From Nemertoderma westbladi (Eukaryota; Xenacoelomorpha; Nemertodermatida; Nemertodermatidae): a stretch of 64,000 nucleotides of DNA. A program made the position numbers and the translations under genes. Every line of letters starts with the position of its first letter. Within the stretch, counting starts at the first letter, position 1. A model generated the notes under the pieces. It saw nothing but the letters and a program-made list of their open reading frames with translations. It made no database searches and was not told where the DNA came from. The stretch lies in NCBI GenBank assembly GCA_032718475.1, contig JAUCBJ010008361.1, positions 1 through 64,000 on the forward strand, in the 5' to 3' direction. Below, one piece after another: positions 21,794 through 31,595 of this stretch.

Positions 21794-23682
21794 GTCAGTT
21801 TCTCTAGAGTTTTATTAATTATAGTCCCGGTATTTCCGTATCTTTTGTCTAGAGTTTTCCATGCGTCGTAGTAGGCTTCATGAGAACCTCCCTCAAAACA
21901 AGCGATGATTCGGCGTGGTTTGTCACCCAGGTATTGCGATAAATATACCAGTTTCTGTGCATCGGCTATGTCCGTTGATCCAATCTGCGCAAAGAACCGT
22001 TTCTTGAATCTGAGGTAATCGACGGGATCTCCTTCGAAGGTGCGGATCTCCATCTTGGGCATGGAGAGGCGGTTTTCCAATGCCCGGATAATGCCGATGT
22101 TGTCCGAACTGGAGTGGTTCGGAGGGTTATAGTTATTGGCACTCTCTCCCATACTCTATGTATCAATGGTAGGTGGAGTTTTAATGATGACGCGACTACG
22201 GGTTTGTGGTGTGGATGTGAACGGGTTGTTGGATCGAGGAGTGGCGTCCCGTTCCGAGTCCCTTTCAGGCTCGTACTTGGGTACACTCGTTGCTATGGGG
22301 TTGGATGGGAAATACGGTTCCTCATTTTTAAGCGTAACCGGTGGGGGATGGAACACCGGGGCTTGTGCCGATAGTGTAGACTGTTTGGTAGGCGGGATCT
22401 CGGGTTTCGGAAGTTTCGCCGCTGTTGGTGTAAATGACTTTTCTAACTCCGGTACCGGGATTGGTTCATATTCCTGATCTATATCCCTTTCCCAGTCCTC
22501 GTAGAGTTGAATATCTCGTTCTATAAGTGCGGCTTCGTATTCCGCGAGTTTTGCAATATCCGCATTCTTTTTGTGGATGAGAATTGCTTGGGCCTCGGCG
22601 TGTTGTTTACGCATTTCTGCTTCCCATTTACGTTGTTCGATCTCTCGTTCGGCCTCTCGTCCGCGTTGTTTGGCCTCCTGTTTGCGTTGTTCGGCCTGTC
22701 GTTCGTCCTCTCGTCTACGTTGTTCGATCTCTCGTTCGGCCTCTCGTCCGCGTTGTTCGGCCTCCTGTTTGCGTTGTTCGGCCTGCCGTTCGTCCTCTCG
22801 TCTATGTTGTTCGGCCTCTCGTCTATGTTGTTCGGCCTGCCGTTCGTCCTCTCGTTTACGTTGTTCGGCCTGCCGTTCGTCCTCTCGTCTATGTTGTTCG
22901 GCCTCCTGTTCGCGTTGTTCGGCCTGCCGTTCGGCCTCTCGTCTATGTTGTTCGGCCTCCTGTTCGCGTTGTCCGGCCTGCCGTTCGGCCGCTTGTTCGG
23001 GTTGTTCGGCCTGCCGTTCGGCCGCTTGTTCGGCCTCTCGCTTTTGTGTTTCGGCGGCTAATACATCTTGCTCGGCTTGCAGTTGAATATACTCATCTTC
23101 CATCCGAGCTTTGAGGGCTAATGCCTTCCATTCTCGGAGTTGGTCTCGGAGTGGCGGCGCCCCTTGAGAACTGCGTGCTGATCCGGATATCTCGCTCCTA
23201 GCGCTGGAGTGCTGATTTCTAGCGGACCCCGTTCTCTTTCGATGTACTGCTGTCCTGATGCTGGAGGATCGTACCGATTCCGCATCTGTTCTTTCGGCCC
23301 TCTTGTAATACTGTTCTTCATAGCCTCTCACAAGGCTGAGGGTCCTCCGGTGTTGTTTGCGGAACCCATCTAGATGTACAACGTGTTCTTCCAACTTGGG
23401 GTAGTTTTCCTGATCAGTGGAGGGAACGAGCTCTTGGTACGCCTGTATCATTCTTTCGTACCGCTGTAGGATATTTCGGATACTTTGAAGCTGAGTTTGT
23501 ACCTCATTGAGGGGGGTTTTGACTCCCTTGAGTTGTTTCTCCATCCGTTGATACGCTCGGGTTACTCCGCCTTTGAGAGCCCCTAGCCGACGGGTCATGT
23601 TCTTGACGTTTGGTACCTCGTCGGCTTCCGAGTCTGTGTGGTGATCCATCTCGTCGGTATCGGATACGTTATTTGTCGTCAT
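21568..23682 (-). pseudogene. BEL-B Gag, interrupted by an in-frame stop and truncated
   Basis: It starts with an ATG at 23682. The first part (508 codons) is a long charged coiled coil with many repeats of the type EAEQHRREDERQAEQ, ending at a TAG at 22158-22156. Two codons later, in the same frame, an ATG (22152) opens 194 codons with the DUF1759 Gag core (MEIRTFEGDPVDYLRFKKRF, then LVYLSQYLGDKPRRI and a KTLDKRYGN end). The frame then runs across the deletion joint at ~21793 into LTR sequence and stops at 21568. The single TAG could be a mutation or a site of readthrough or re-initiation. The start overlaps the stop of the upstream 63-codon ORF by ATGA. Confidence 0.8.
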
Positions 23683-23870
23683 TGTAACGCCTCGTCGATA
23701 GCTAGATACGCGATGTCATAAAACAGTTCCTCGTGGGTATTGTACTCAGCTTGGACCACCCGAACGGTAATCCTGAATCGTCCGACGTTCGTTCCTTGTA
23801 CTTCAACTTCGACGTGCCAGATTCCTGGCTCAACTTGGATTATATCAATGGGTGTGATCGATACTTCCAT
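23679..23870 (-). CDS. BEL-B small upstream ORF, 63 residues, unknown
   Basis: It has an ATG at 23870 and a TGA at 23681-23679. The peptide is acidic and rich in beta-forming residues (GIWHVEVEVQGTNVGRF). No family was recognised. Its stop overlaps the Gag ATG in the arrangement ATGA, which in some viral and retroelement mRNAs allows termination-reinitiation. It lies about 250 nt inside the 5' LTR boundary, in the leader. It may instead be the chance N-terminal remnant of a longer Gag. Confidence 0.4.
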   Translation of the reverse strand: MEVSITPIDIIQVEPGIWHVEVEVQGTNVGRFRITVRVVQAEYNTHEELFYDIAYLAIDEALQ

Positions 23871-24120
23871 TCCCTGTTAACAACTCTCCAAATATGTGAT
23901 CTGCCGACTACGAGTTGGTTAGATCGAGTTTGTTGATTAATAAAACCACGACTTCGTCTTAACTCAAATACCAGAGTTTCCTCGTAGTGGGTGCTGGCAA
24001 GCACGTAGAGAGTTTTGAAGAGTATTGAAGGATTCTCAACTTCCACCAGTTGAAGTTGACCGTAATTATTCTTAATTTTGACACCCTGTCAAAATTAACC
24101 GCATTAATTATTCTTAATTT

Positions 24121-25730
24121 TGTTGCCGTTATCCCAACACCAGGGGGGAAAAACGCCGATGCTGGAGACGTGACTTTACAGACCACTGAGCCCCGGCCAG
24201 TCACCGGATATTGATTTTGGAGAAGGAATGATTTCTGAGATGCAGGGTTGCGGTTGAGAAAAAGCTGCATTAGTTGGATATACTCTTTAATGTAACTGAA
24301 CTCTGTTGAACCTGGTCAACAATATTGAACCCTGTTGAACCCTGATTAAGAATAATTTTGGGCTTCCCCAAATCAATATACACCAAATATTCACAATAAT
24401 TATACACGATAATATAAATCCCTACGGTATATTATTTAATTACCCACTGTTCGCTCAGATTTTAGCCTACCTAATGTTCCCCAGATTTTCCCTCGGTCCT
24501 AGTCTTAGTGCCGTAGTGTCGGTGTCGGTCGACCCTGTCGCGTGTCCGTTCCACCCCTCACGAACCCCGAAGGGAACGATCATCGAGAACCAGCACGGCT
24601 TGGCTAAGGGTCGGTCCAGTCGGTAGACTCTGTCGCGTATCCGTACCGCCCCTCTCGAACCCCGAAGGGATCGGTCATCGAGAACCAGTACGGCTTAGCT
24701 AGGAGTCTGTTGTGTCGGTGGACCCGTTCGCGTGTCCGTTCCACCCCTCACGAACCCCGAAGGGTTCGATCATCGAGAACCAGAACGGCTTGGCTAGGGG
24801 TCCGTCGGTTCATCGCAGAAACCCAACCACCTAGGCTTTCCGAGTCCCTTTCAGGCTCGTAGTCGCTTCGGCAGCCGAGAAACTGCTCCGAACAGTCGGT
24901 AGGCCAGTAGAGTCTAGTCCTTTGTCTTTCGACCCCGTCGCGTGTCCGTTCCACCCCTCACGAACCCCGAAGGGAACGATCATCGAGAACCAGTACGGCT
25001 TGGCTAAGGGGTCTGTCGTCGGTTCCCGTCGCAGATCCCGGTACAAGCAGTCAGCGTTCCGAGTTCTTTTCAGTCTCGTAGTAGCTGCCGTTGACCAGAG
25101 ACCGCTAAGGGCAGTCCTCGTCAAACCCGTCCTGTGGCCAGCCCTTTCGCATGTCCGTCCCACCCCTCGCGAACCCCGAAGGGATCGGTCATCGAGAACC
25201 AGTACGGCTTAGCTCAGGGGGCAGTCGTTAGTTGGCCACCCGTTCGCGTGTCCGCTCCACCCCTCACGAACCCCGAAGGGTTCGATCATCGAGAACCAGA
25301 ACGGCTTGGCTACTAAGGGGCCGTCGTTTCCCGTCGCAAATCCCTGACACAAGCAGTCAGCGTTCCGAGTTCTTTTCAGTCTCGTAATAACTGCTGTTGG
25401 CCAGGGACCGCTAAGGGCAGTCCTTGTCCTTTAGGCCTGGCGCATTACCAAATCCACCCCTACAGGCAGCAGGAAGTTGGCCAGGGCCTAATAGTACTCA
25501 GGCTAACCTGAATACTGCTTGCATTTTCCATCCCCCCCTGGCCCTTATAACTATGAAATTATTCCCGTACCCTGTAAGTTGCCCCAAAGTTCGCCCATAA
25601 ATCGCCCCCAGTTTATTGAATGTGCCCAAAACCCATGGTCCCGCACCCAGTAGTAATATCGGAATAATCAATTTTAATAAAATACAAAAATATTCAACTC
25701 GCGTTATGGAAAGTTGAAATACCGCGAACA
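24121..25730 (-). repeat. BEL-B 5' LTR, complete
   Basis: It is 1610 bp. In element orientation it begins TGTTCGCGGTATTTC and ends GGCAACA. It is unusually GC-rich for this window and contains tandem modules (next entry). The outer part, 25490-25730, is ordinary AT-rich U3-like sequence. Confidence 0.8.
24530..25320. repeat. Tandem modules within the BEL-B LTR
   Basis: About six copies of a ~95-120-bp module share CGAACCCCGAAGGG, then TCATCGAGAACCAG and ACGGCTTGGCTA. They lie near 24560, 24655, 24750, 24962, 25168 and 25265. A larger ~300-bp unit (CAAGCAGTCAGCGTTCCGAG at ~25043 and ~25348) overlaps them. Four of the modules are repeated in the 3' LTR (21296-21750). The modules stay open in one plus-strand frame over short runs, but no gene is claimed. 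Confidence 0.75.
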
Positions 25731-25735
25731 CTTTG

Positions 25736-26253
25736 TATGGTAACTATGACATGGTATGTTTGCAATGTTAATCCTATTAGGGGGGGTGGCGAATCCCCCC
25801 CCCCCCCCCCCCCCCCCCTCCCCGCCCCCCACATATGGGAAATCGAAATCGAAAACGACAAATTTATTTTGATTTGATTCGATGCCAGTCCCTGAAATTA
25901 CAATGGGTTTTTCCACAGCCCACCATAACATATGATTTTAATGAGATCGACAAGCCATTTGAATTGGTAGTACCGCAGTTAGTACTAACCTGCTCCTTTG
26001 ATAGTAATATTAATTGGAGGGCAACTCCCTCTGAATGGATCAACAATTCCTGTATGAAAACAGGAATATTGATCCGTGGGCTGATTGGTTATTCACGGAT
26101 CAATATACCTGTACGGAACGGCTTGTGTCATTACAAAACGTTATACGGGGGGGGGGGGGGGGGGGGGGGGGTAGGGAAGTGCTACACCAAAAGGGCAGAC
26201 CAATTTTCGATTTTAATTCGCACAATTTAATATGATATCATGCAAGTTCGGTT
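25736..26253. other. Gene-free stretch with poly-C/poly-G runs and hairpins
   Basis: It holds a C run (about 25794-25817), a G run (about 26147-26170) and, at 25768, TTAA followed by TCCTATTAGGGGGGG. The last resembles one end of the TTAA elements at 28913 and 57236, but no matching second end was found. Two neighbouring hairpins lie at 26045-26110: ATTCCTGT/ACAGGAAT, and an imperfect ~18-bp stem around ATTGATCCGTG. No coding exon was recognised. Confidence 0.5.
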
Positions 26254-26880
26254 CAGTACACCATTTTCGGACAACTCTTCGATTTATCACTCTCAGCGTT
26301 TCAAATTTTTTTGGTTGGGGCTATAATTTGGAATATACAGTAGGTACATAAGATGCTCATCTACATGACAGGTCAAAAATACTTAGTTGCACTTAAAACC
26401 CTAAGGCGTTTACAGTTGTAAATAACATGATAATCACATGAAATTTTTAGATGATAGATCAAAGATGGGGTAACATACCTATCAGGCGAAATTTTGTGAA
26501 AATAATTCTGCACCGCTAGGTGGCGCTGCACATGTATACTAATTTTTTCTAATAAATAGTATTAAATTTTATTAAGAACAAATTTCAAAAAGTTGTCTGA
26601 TAATTTTATGCAGGGTGGCTATCTAGACACCCACAGGAAGTTTGTAGAGGTAGTAGTGTTTTGAAGTTGGCAATTTCATGAAAAAAATATTTTGAGATAA
26701 TCGACCTTTCATTATACATACAGTAGTAATAGTAATTTCAATAGGATTCCCTAAATGGAAATTGTTATAACATTAAAACTAAAATATCTATTAAATAGCG
26801 GATTTCAGATTTGGAAACACCATTTAATCATGCAGTATGATCAATCATAAAAATAGTTTCGTCATATTTTCGACCAAAAA
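26254..26880. mobile_element. TTAA MITE copy, degenerate (right arm)
   Basis: It runs from AGTACACCATTTTCGGAC to CATATTTTCGACCAAAA and matches 62266-62980 in the same orientation. Both G/C-run termini with TTAA are gone. From 26371 onward it is also part of the right arm of the large inverted repeat. It is non-coding. Confidence 0.75.
26513..26526 (+). promoter_or_regulatory. CTCF-like motif in MITE (right arm)
   Basis: CCGCTAGGTGGCGC is the mirror of 18805-18818 and points away from it across the centre. It is a motif match only. Confidence 0.35.
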
Positions 26881-26891
26881 CAAAATTTTTG

Positions 26892-26905
26892 GCGCCCTCT
26901 AGCGG
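26892..26905 (-). promoter_or_regulatory. CTCF-like motif in right arm
   Basis: On the minus strand it reads CCGCTAGAGGGCGC, the mirror of 18260-18273. The pair is convergent across an 8.6-kb interval holding the terminal LamG exon and BEL-B. Confidence 0.35.
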
Positions 26906-28912
26906 CTTGCATATAGATTTTAAAAATTACACTAAAAAGATTACTCCTACGTTATTTGCCATTTTTATTTTCTGATACCACATTTTTTGGAACCAGCCCA
27001 GCATGTTCACTTTCATCATATTATTCAGCCACATTTTGTATTTTCGTTTTCTATTTCTAATAATTAGGAATTTTGTAAAAAAAATTCAAAAATTTTTATA
27101 AACTGAAAAAACTTAATGTTAAAACCATTCCGCGCAAAACTACCGTACCTGTATGGTGTCTGGTTGGTTAATAGTGACTGACATGAAGGAAGCACAATAC
27201 CGAGCTAAAATTATATTTACAGGGGTTTTCGGGGTTGCTGATTGCATTTCTGATGTCAGTTTTAATAGGTGGTGGAATCTAGTCTGTCCGTCGGTTGGTT
27301 GGTTGTCTGTCTGTCTGTCTTACATTTTGACAGACAGATTGACAGACAGATTCCACGCACAGAATTACTAAAATTACTTTATTTTTCACTTATTCATTCA
27401 TACATACAATACGGTATATCATGGGGCAATACTCACAACTAATATATACAACCAATTCGAGTCAAAATAAACAAAATTGTAAGAGCTTCACTTAGCTTCA
27501 CTTTTAGCCATTATCAGTCACATTCAAATCCAATATATAAACAACTAAACATACTAACGTTATAAAACATTTACAAACTTGAAGTAGAAAAATTAATGTG
27601 GGACATAAATAACAATAAATAACAACTTTTAATCACATCTTTATTTCAAGAAAAAATAAAAATACATAAATATAATACTAGATCACTAGCGTCCTTAAAT
27701 TTCTTTCTCCCTCGAACTCGGATACAATCAACACAAAAATAAATAGCACAAAAATATGGAATTCACTACAGTTTGACTTAAAATATAATAAATCCAAGAA
27801 ATCTTTAGTAATTTTTCCATTAAAATGAGCACATCTGCAGCACCCCCCCGGGATTTATTGTGTACCTGTAATACTTTCATGTGGACCCCCAACCACATTC
27901 CGTGAAGGTGAAAAATGCATTGGTGCAACCACAACAATAGAACTGGAATGCTGCGCGATCCGATATGCAATCCAGAAATATCGCATATACTTATTGGGCC
28001 TTCCTTTATTTACAGTTGTGACAGTTCACAGGCCTTTAGTCACACTATTTAATAACTACTCAGTCGATCAGAATGAAAACAGCGGATCAAACGTGATATG
28101 CAACCCTGTTACCAATTCAAAGTCAAATGGCAAAAAGGGAAATCCATCATTGGCTGTAACATTAATATCGCTGCTATGTGTGTTAAAGTCGATGACATAC
28201 ACCACGAATTAACTATTACATACTCGAGGAACTGCGTGTAGCAAGCAGCACAGGATGCTTCAAACTACAAGAAACTTATCGAATTAATCCAAAATGATTT
28301 TCAGTATATCTGAGAGCTGCCTCCGTTTTAGAAAAAGTTCAAATTGATTCGAGGTGAACTTTCATTAACCGATGGTCTAATCCTTTACTGGGATAGGGTT
28401 ATTGTCCCACAAACCCAACAGCCTGAGATATTATGTCGAATGCACACATCCCATCAGGGTATCACCCGTACCAAGCAGCGCGCCCATCTGACTATTTACT
28501 GGCCGGGAATATCACGTGATATTAAACTTATGATTAATAAATTGCCACTAATTACGACCCAGTCTCGCTTCTAAAGATACACTAAAATCTGATAAAACCC
28601 CATTCCAATCTGTATCTAACGACCTTTTTGCTATTGGTAGTAAACACTACCTTGTTTACGTAGATCGACTTTCTGGTTGCCCAGATATTCATGAGTGGCG
28701 GCATGACCCAACTTCAAAGGAAGTTGCACATATTTTAAGACAGAGATTTGTAGACCTAGGAGTCCCTTTTCTCTTGAGGTCAGATGGCGGACCTCAATTC
28801 AAGGCAGCCTCATTCCCCGCATTCCTGAAGTGATGGGGAGTTGAATGGAGACCCAGTACCCCATACTTCCTGTCCAGTAATGGACATGCAGAAGCTGCAG
28901 TAAATCCCTTAA

Positions 28913-30497
28913 CCCTTTAGTACCGGGCTATAAAATGTTGTACAAATACCGGGGGGGGGGGGGGGGGGGGAGGGTCATATTGACCCCCCCCCCCCCCCCC
29001 CCCCCCTCTAAAATCTACAAATATTTACAACAACGTCTGATTTTTTGTTTGTACGTAGGTATCACTTGTCTGGATCCGACCGAAAAAAAACATTTCGAAA
29101 AAATGTACTGGGGTGGGTATATTGCAGCACAAAAAATTACCAATAGTGCACAATTTTCACAAAATTTGAAAGTTACATTTTTTGGCTAATTGTTTTTCAA
29201 TACAGGTATTCTGGGGTGGAAAATACATTGGAAAATATTTAAAAATGATATGATTACTATAAAGGGCTGTTTAGTCCTCTCTGCGTAGGAAAAAAATGAA
29301 AAAAACTAGTAACCAGCACTTTTCGGTTAGAACACAAAATTTTTAATTCACTTATACGATGTTATAAATTCACATTTTCAGGGTTTCGAGGGCGCTGATT
29401 TTAATGGAATACATTTCTAATATGCCAGATCATTGCTACTTGTATTTTTCGGCGTAATTTGGCAAATTTTGGTGCTAGCACCAAATTTCGTACCCATCAC
29501 CAAAACGTACAAGTTTACGATGTCCAGTGCTGTTTTTATTGATTCCATCGGATTCAGGGCCCTCATAAACCCGTATAACGCAAGAAACAAGGTGATACTA
29601 TCTACTGATCAATTTGCATATTTTCCAAAATTTGGTGCTGGCACAACAATTTTCACCCACCGGCGAAAAATACAAGTTTGAGAACTCTTATGAAATTTTT
29701 ACTGATTCCATTGAATTCAAAACCATCACAAACCCGTATAACGCAATAAACAAGGTGACACAATCAATTGATATATTTGATGGTTTTCAAAATTTGGTGC
29801 TAGCACCACATTTTGCACCCACATCCGAAAAATACAAGTTTGCGATGTCTAGTTCGATAATTATATATTCCATTGAATTCAGAACAGCCATAAACCTCTA
29901 AAACGCAAGAAATAAATTGTCACAAGCAATTTTATCTATTGAATGGATTTTCAAAATTTCGTGCTAGCACCAAAATTTGCACACAGCACCGAAAAATACA
30001 AGTTTGATACGCTTGGTGCAACTCGTATATATTTCATCGAATCCAGAATCCCAAAAAACCCCAATTGCGTAAAATAAAAGTTTCAAACAATCAATTTACA
30101 AAATTGACATATTTCAAAATTTGGTGCTGGCACCAAAATTTGGCACCCACCGAAAAAAACAAGTTTGAAATTTCTAAATCAATTTATATGAATTCCATCC
30201 AATTTCTAACACCAAAAAACCGGTGTAATTCAAAAATAGAGATGTTACAATTCATATTTAATGAAATGTAATTTTCAAAAAACGTCTCAAAAAAAGTGCC
30301 AAAAGTAGGGTTAAAAAATGGTGCTATAACTCGAAAAGTACCCAATATTTTTGAAAACGGTTTTCACTACTAGGAAGACAATAGGGTTTTAGGAAAAGTC
30401 ATAAAATTTCAGATTCCCAACTGCGTTTGTTTCAGAATTATAATAAAAAAACCACGGGGGGTCATATTGACCCCCCCCCCCCCCGGGTTTAATAGGG
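28913..30497. mobile_element. TTAA-flanked piggyBac-like non-autonomous element
   Basis: It starts CCCTTTAGTACCGGG and ends CCCGGGTTTAATAGGG between TTAA duplications (28909-28912 and 30498-30501). Removal would join the gypsy integrase sequence cleanly on both sides. TTAA targets and CCCT-type ends are typical of piggyBac. Close to both ends lie palindromes of the type GGGTCATATTGACCC with long G/C runs. No transposase ORF is present; the interior is mostly a 163-bp tandem array. Confidence 0.75.
29440..30260. repeat. Five ~163-bp tandem repeats with a palindromic core
   Basis: TTGGTGCTAGCACCAA or a close variant occurs at 29469, 29632, 29794, 29958 and 30121, spacings 162-164 bp. Between the cores the units share AAAAATACAAGTTTG and ATTCCATYGAATTC. 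Copies are diverged, so the array is old. Confidence 0.8.
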
Positions 30498-30804
30498 TTA
30501 AACACCTCGCATCAAAGTTCCCCCACCACGAAACCAATTCCTCGCCTTCGTTTCCTCCGTCCTTACATATCACCGGATGACACTGAAAATTCAAACTTAT
30601 CAAAAGGTACCCCCAAATCAAACATTCATTCAAACATCAATTCGCCAAACATTCACAAACTGAAACTATTTCTCCCGCAGCACCATCACTGCGACGAGGC
30701 CTTCAAACATAGACACCGGTTATTCGTTTCGAACAAACAACAACTATACCTATCTAAACTCACTGTTAACAGTCCAAACTCTTAAGATCGTGAAGGAAAG
30801 GGGA

Positions 30805-31454
30805 TGTGATAATCACAATGTCGTTACCCCCAGAAACATTATACTTATATCATAGCTTGCCCCATATAAGTAGTTATGATATATTACTGTATTAGGCATA
30901 TGCCTGGTGATGGAGTACAGGAGTACAGCGGTAGGCCTATCTATATAAATATAGCGCTATAGCCAGATAGTGCGGTGACTGATACCATGATATGATATCC
31001 ATTAATTTATTAATAATATGGACATATTATTATCATAATGTTTTATATTATATACTGTATGACCATGACCAACTGGTTCATTTACCGGTCCAAGACATAA
31101 CATTATTATAGTACCGGCTGACCGGTATTTCAACCCGGTGTTATTTTAAATCAAATCTGTAGGCCTACCAAACTCAATACAGCGTGGAATGCAGTATTGC
31201 TGCTGAAGCTACTGCTGGAAACAACATTTTATCAATGTTCCTTATTAATTTAATTAATTTAAATTTTATTTAATTACATTAATTTAATTAATTGTAGTGT
31301 TAGAAGATAGGCAAGACTATCCGCTTTTAATTAATATAAGCCGCGTGTGAAATGATTGGATTTAATGTGTATTATATAAATTTGTATGGGTAGAAAATCA
31401 CCATCCGTAGAAAGCAAGGTAATAAATTATCAGAGCACATCATACAACTACTCT
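30805..31454. other. Probable gypsy 3' LTR start and AT-rich intron
   Basis: TGTGATAATCACA at 30805 directly follows a polypurine tract and is the best candidate for the gypsy 3' LTR start. I could not place its end. The remainder is AT-rich intron without a recognisable exon. Confidence 0.4.
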
Positions 31455-31595
31455 CGGATCGGAATGCTGCATTGCAGTTGCATTACATATTATTATATTA
31501 AGAATGCTGTGCCGGCTTGTCGACGAAATTGCGCCGCCACAACTCACTATCACACATGACATTTGCAAGATCATCCGCATCTTCATCTGGCTGAA
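31455..31595 (-). repeat. RTE-like LINE 3' end fragment
   Basis: In reverse this matches the 3' end of the LINE at 35213-37569 (GATGCGGATGATCT... CAGCATTCTTAA.. GCATTCCGATCC), with substitutions. It is a 5'-truncated old copy. Confidence 0.75.

Larger units (their letters stand above)
20858..25730 (-). mobile_element. BEL-B, BEL/Pao retrotransposon with pol deleted
   Basis: On the plus strand it runs TGTTGCCGTTATCC to ACCGCGAACA, flanked by the 5-bp duplication CTTTG (20853-20857 and 25731-25735). The minus-strand order is 5' LTR (25730-24121), a short ORF, Gag with coiled coil and DUF1759, then a deletion joining Gag directly into a shortened 3' LTR (21793-20858). No protease, reverse transcriptase or integrase remains. 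It sits in the intron between the two LamG exons. Confidence 0.85.
26371..28423. repeat. Right arm of large inverted repeat
   Basis: This is the reverse complement of 18960-18053 joined to 5254-3990, that is, of the left arm with BEL-A copy 1 removed. The 72-codon open stretch at 27153-27371 differs from its mirror at 4997-5215 by a single residue, so the arms are very similar. The outer limit (28423) is set only by the BEL-A copy L insertion on the left. Confidence 0.85.
27890..30804 (+). pseudogene. Ty3/gypsy RNase H-integrase remnant, split by a TTAA element
   Basis: Degenerate pol is on the plus strand. RNase H features run at about 27890-28340 (ELECCAIRYAIQKYRIYLLG, then HRPLVTLFNNYS). 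An H2C2-type integrase N-terminus lies at 28344-28540 (MHTSHQGITRTKQRAHLTIY, WPGISRD). The integrase core has recognisable catalytic positions: D in VYVDRLSG (about 28663), D in LRSDGGPQF (about 28783) and E in GHAEAAV (about 28891). There are frameshifts before the core and a stop near 28833. The frame is cut at 28912 by a TTAA insertion and resumes at 30502. A purine tract AAGGAAAGGGGA (30793-30804) precedes TGTGATAATCACA, a likely 3' LTR start. It is not functional. Confidence 0.8.

Noticed and set aside
21659-21871. 70-codon ORF with PFHPSRTPKGTIIENQYGLA, repeated at 24922 and 25134
   Set aside because: It is encoded by the tandem LTR modules of BEL-B. Its recurrence follows from DNA repetition, and it crosses the deletion joint.
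22507-23114. Three overlapping plus-strand frames of 170-185 codons with leucine/serine/arginine repeats
   Set aside because: They are antisense shadows of the repetitive coiled coil of BEL-B Gag; all frames stay open because of the repeat composition.
25768-26240. A third complete TTAA element
   Set aside because: Only one end (TTAA with TCCTATTAGGGGGGG) resembles the family; no matching second end with TTAA was found.
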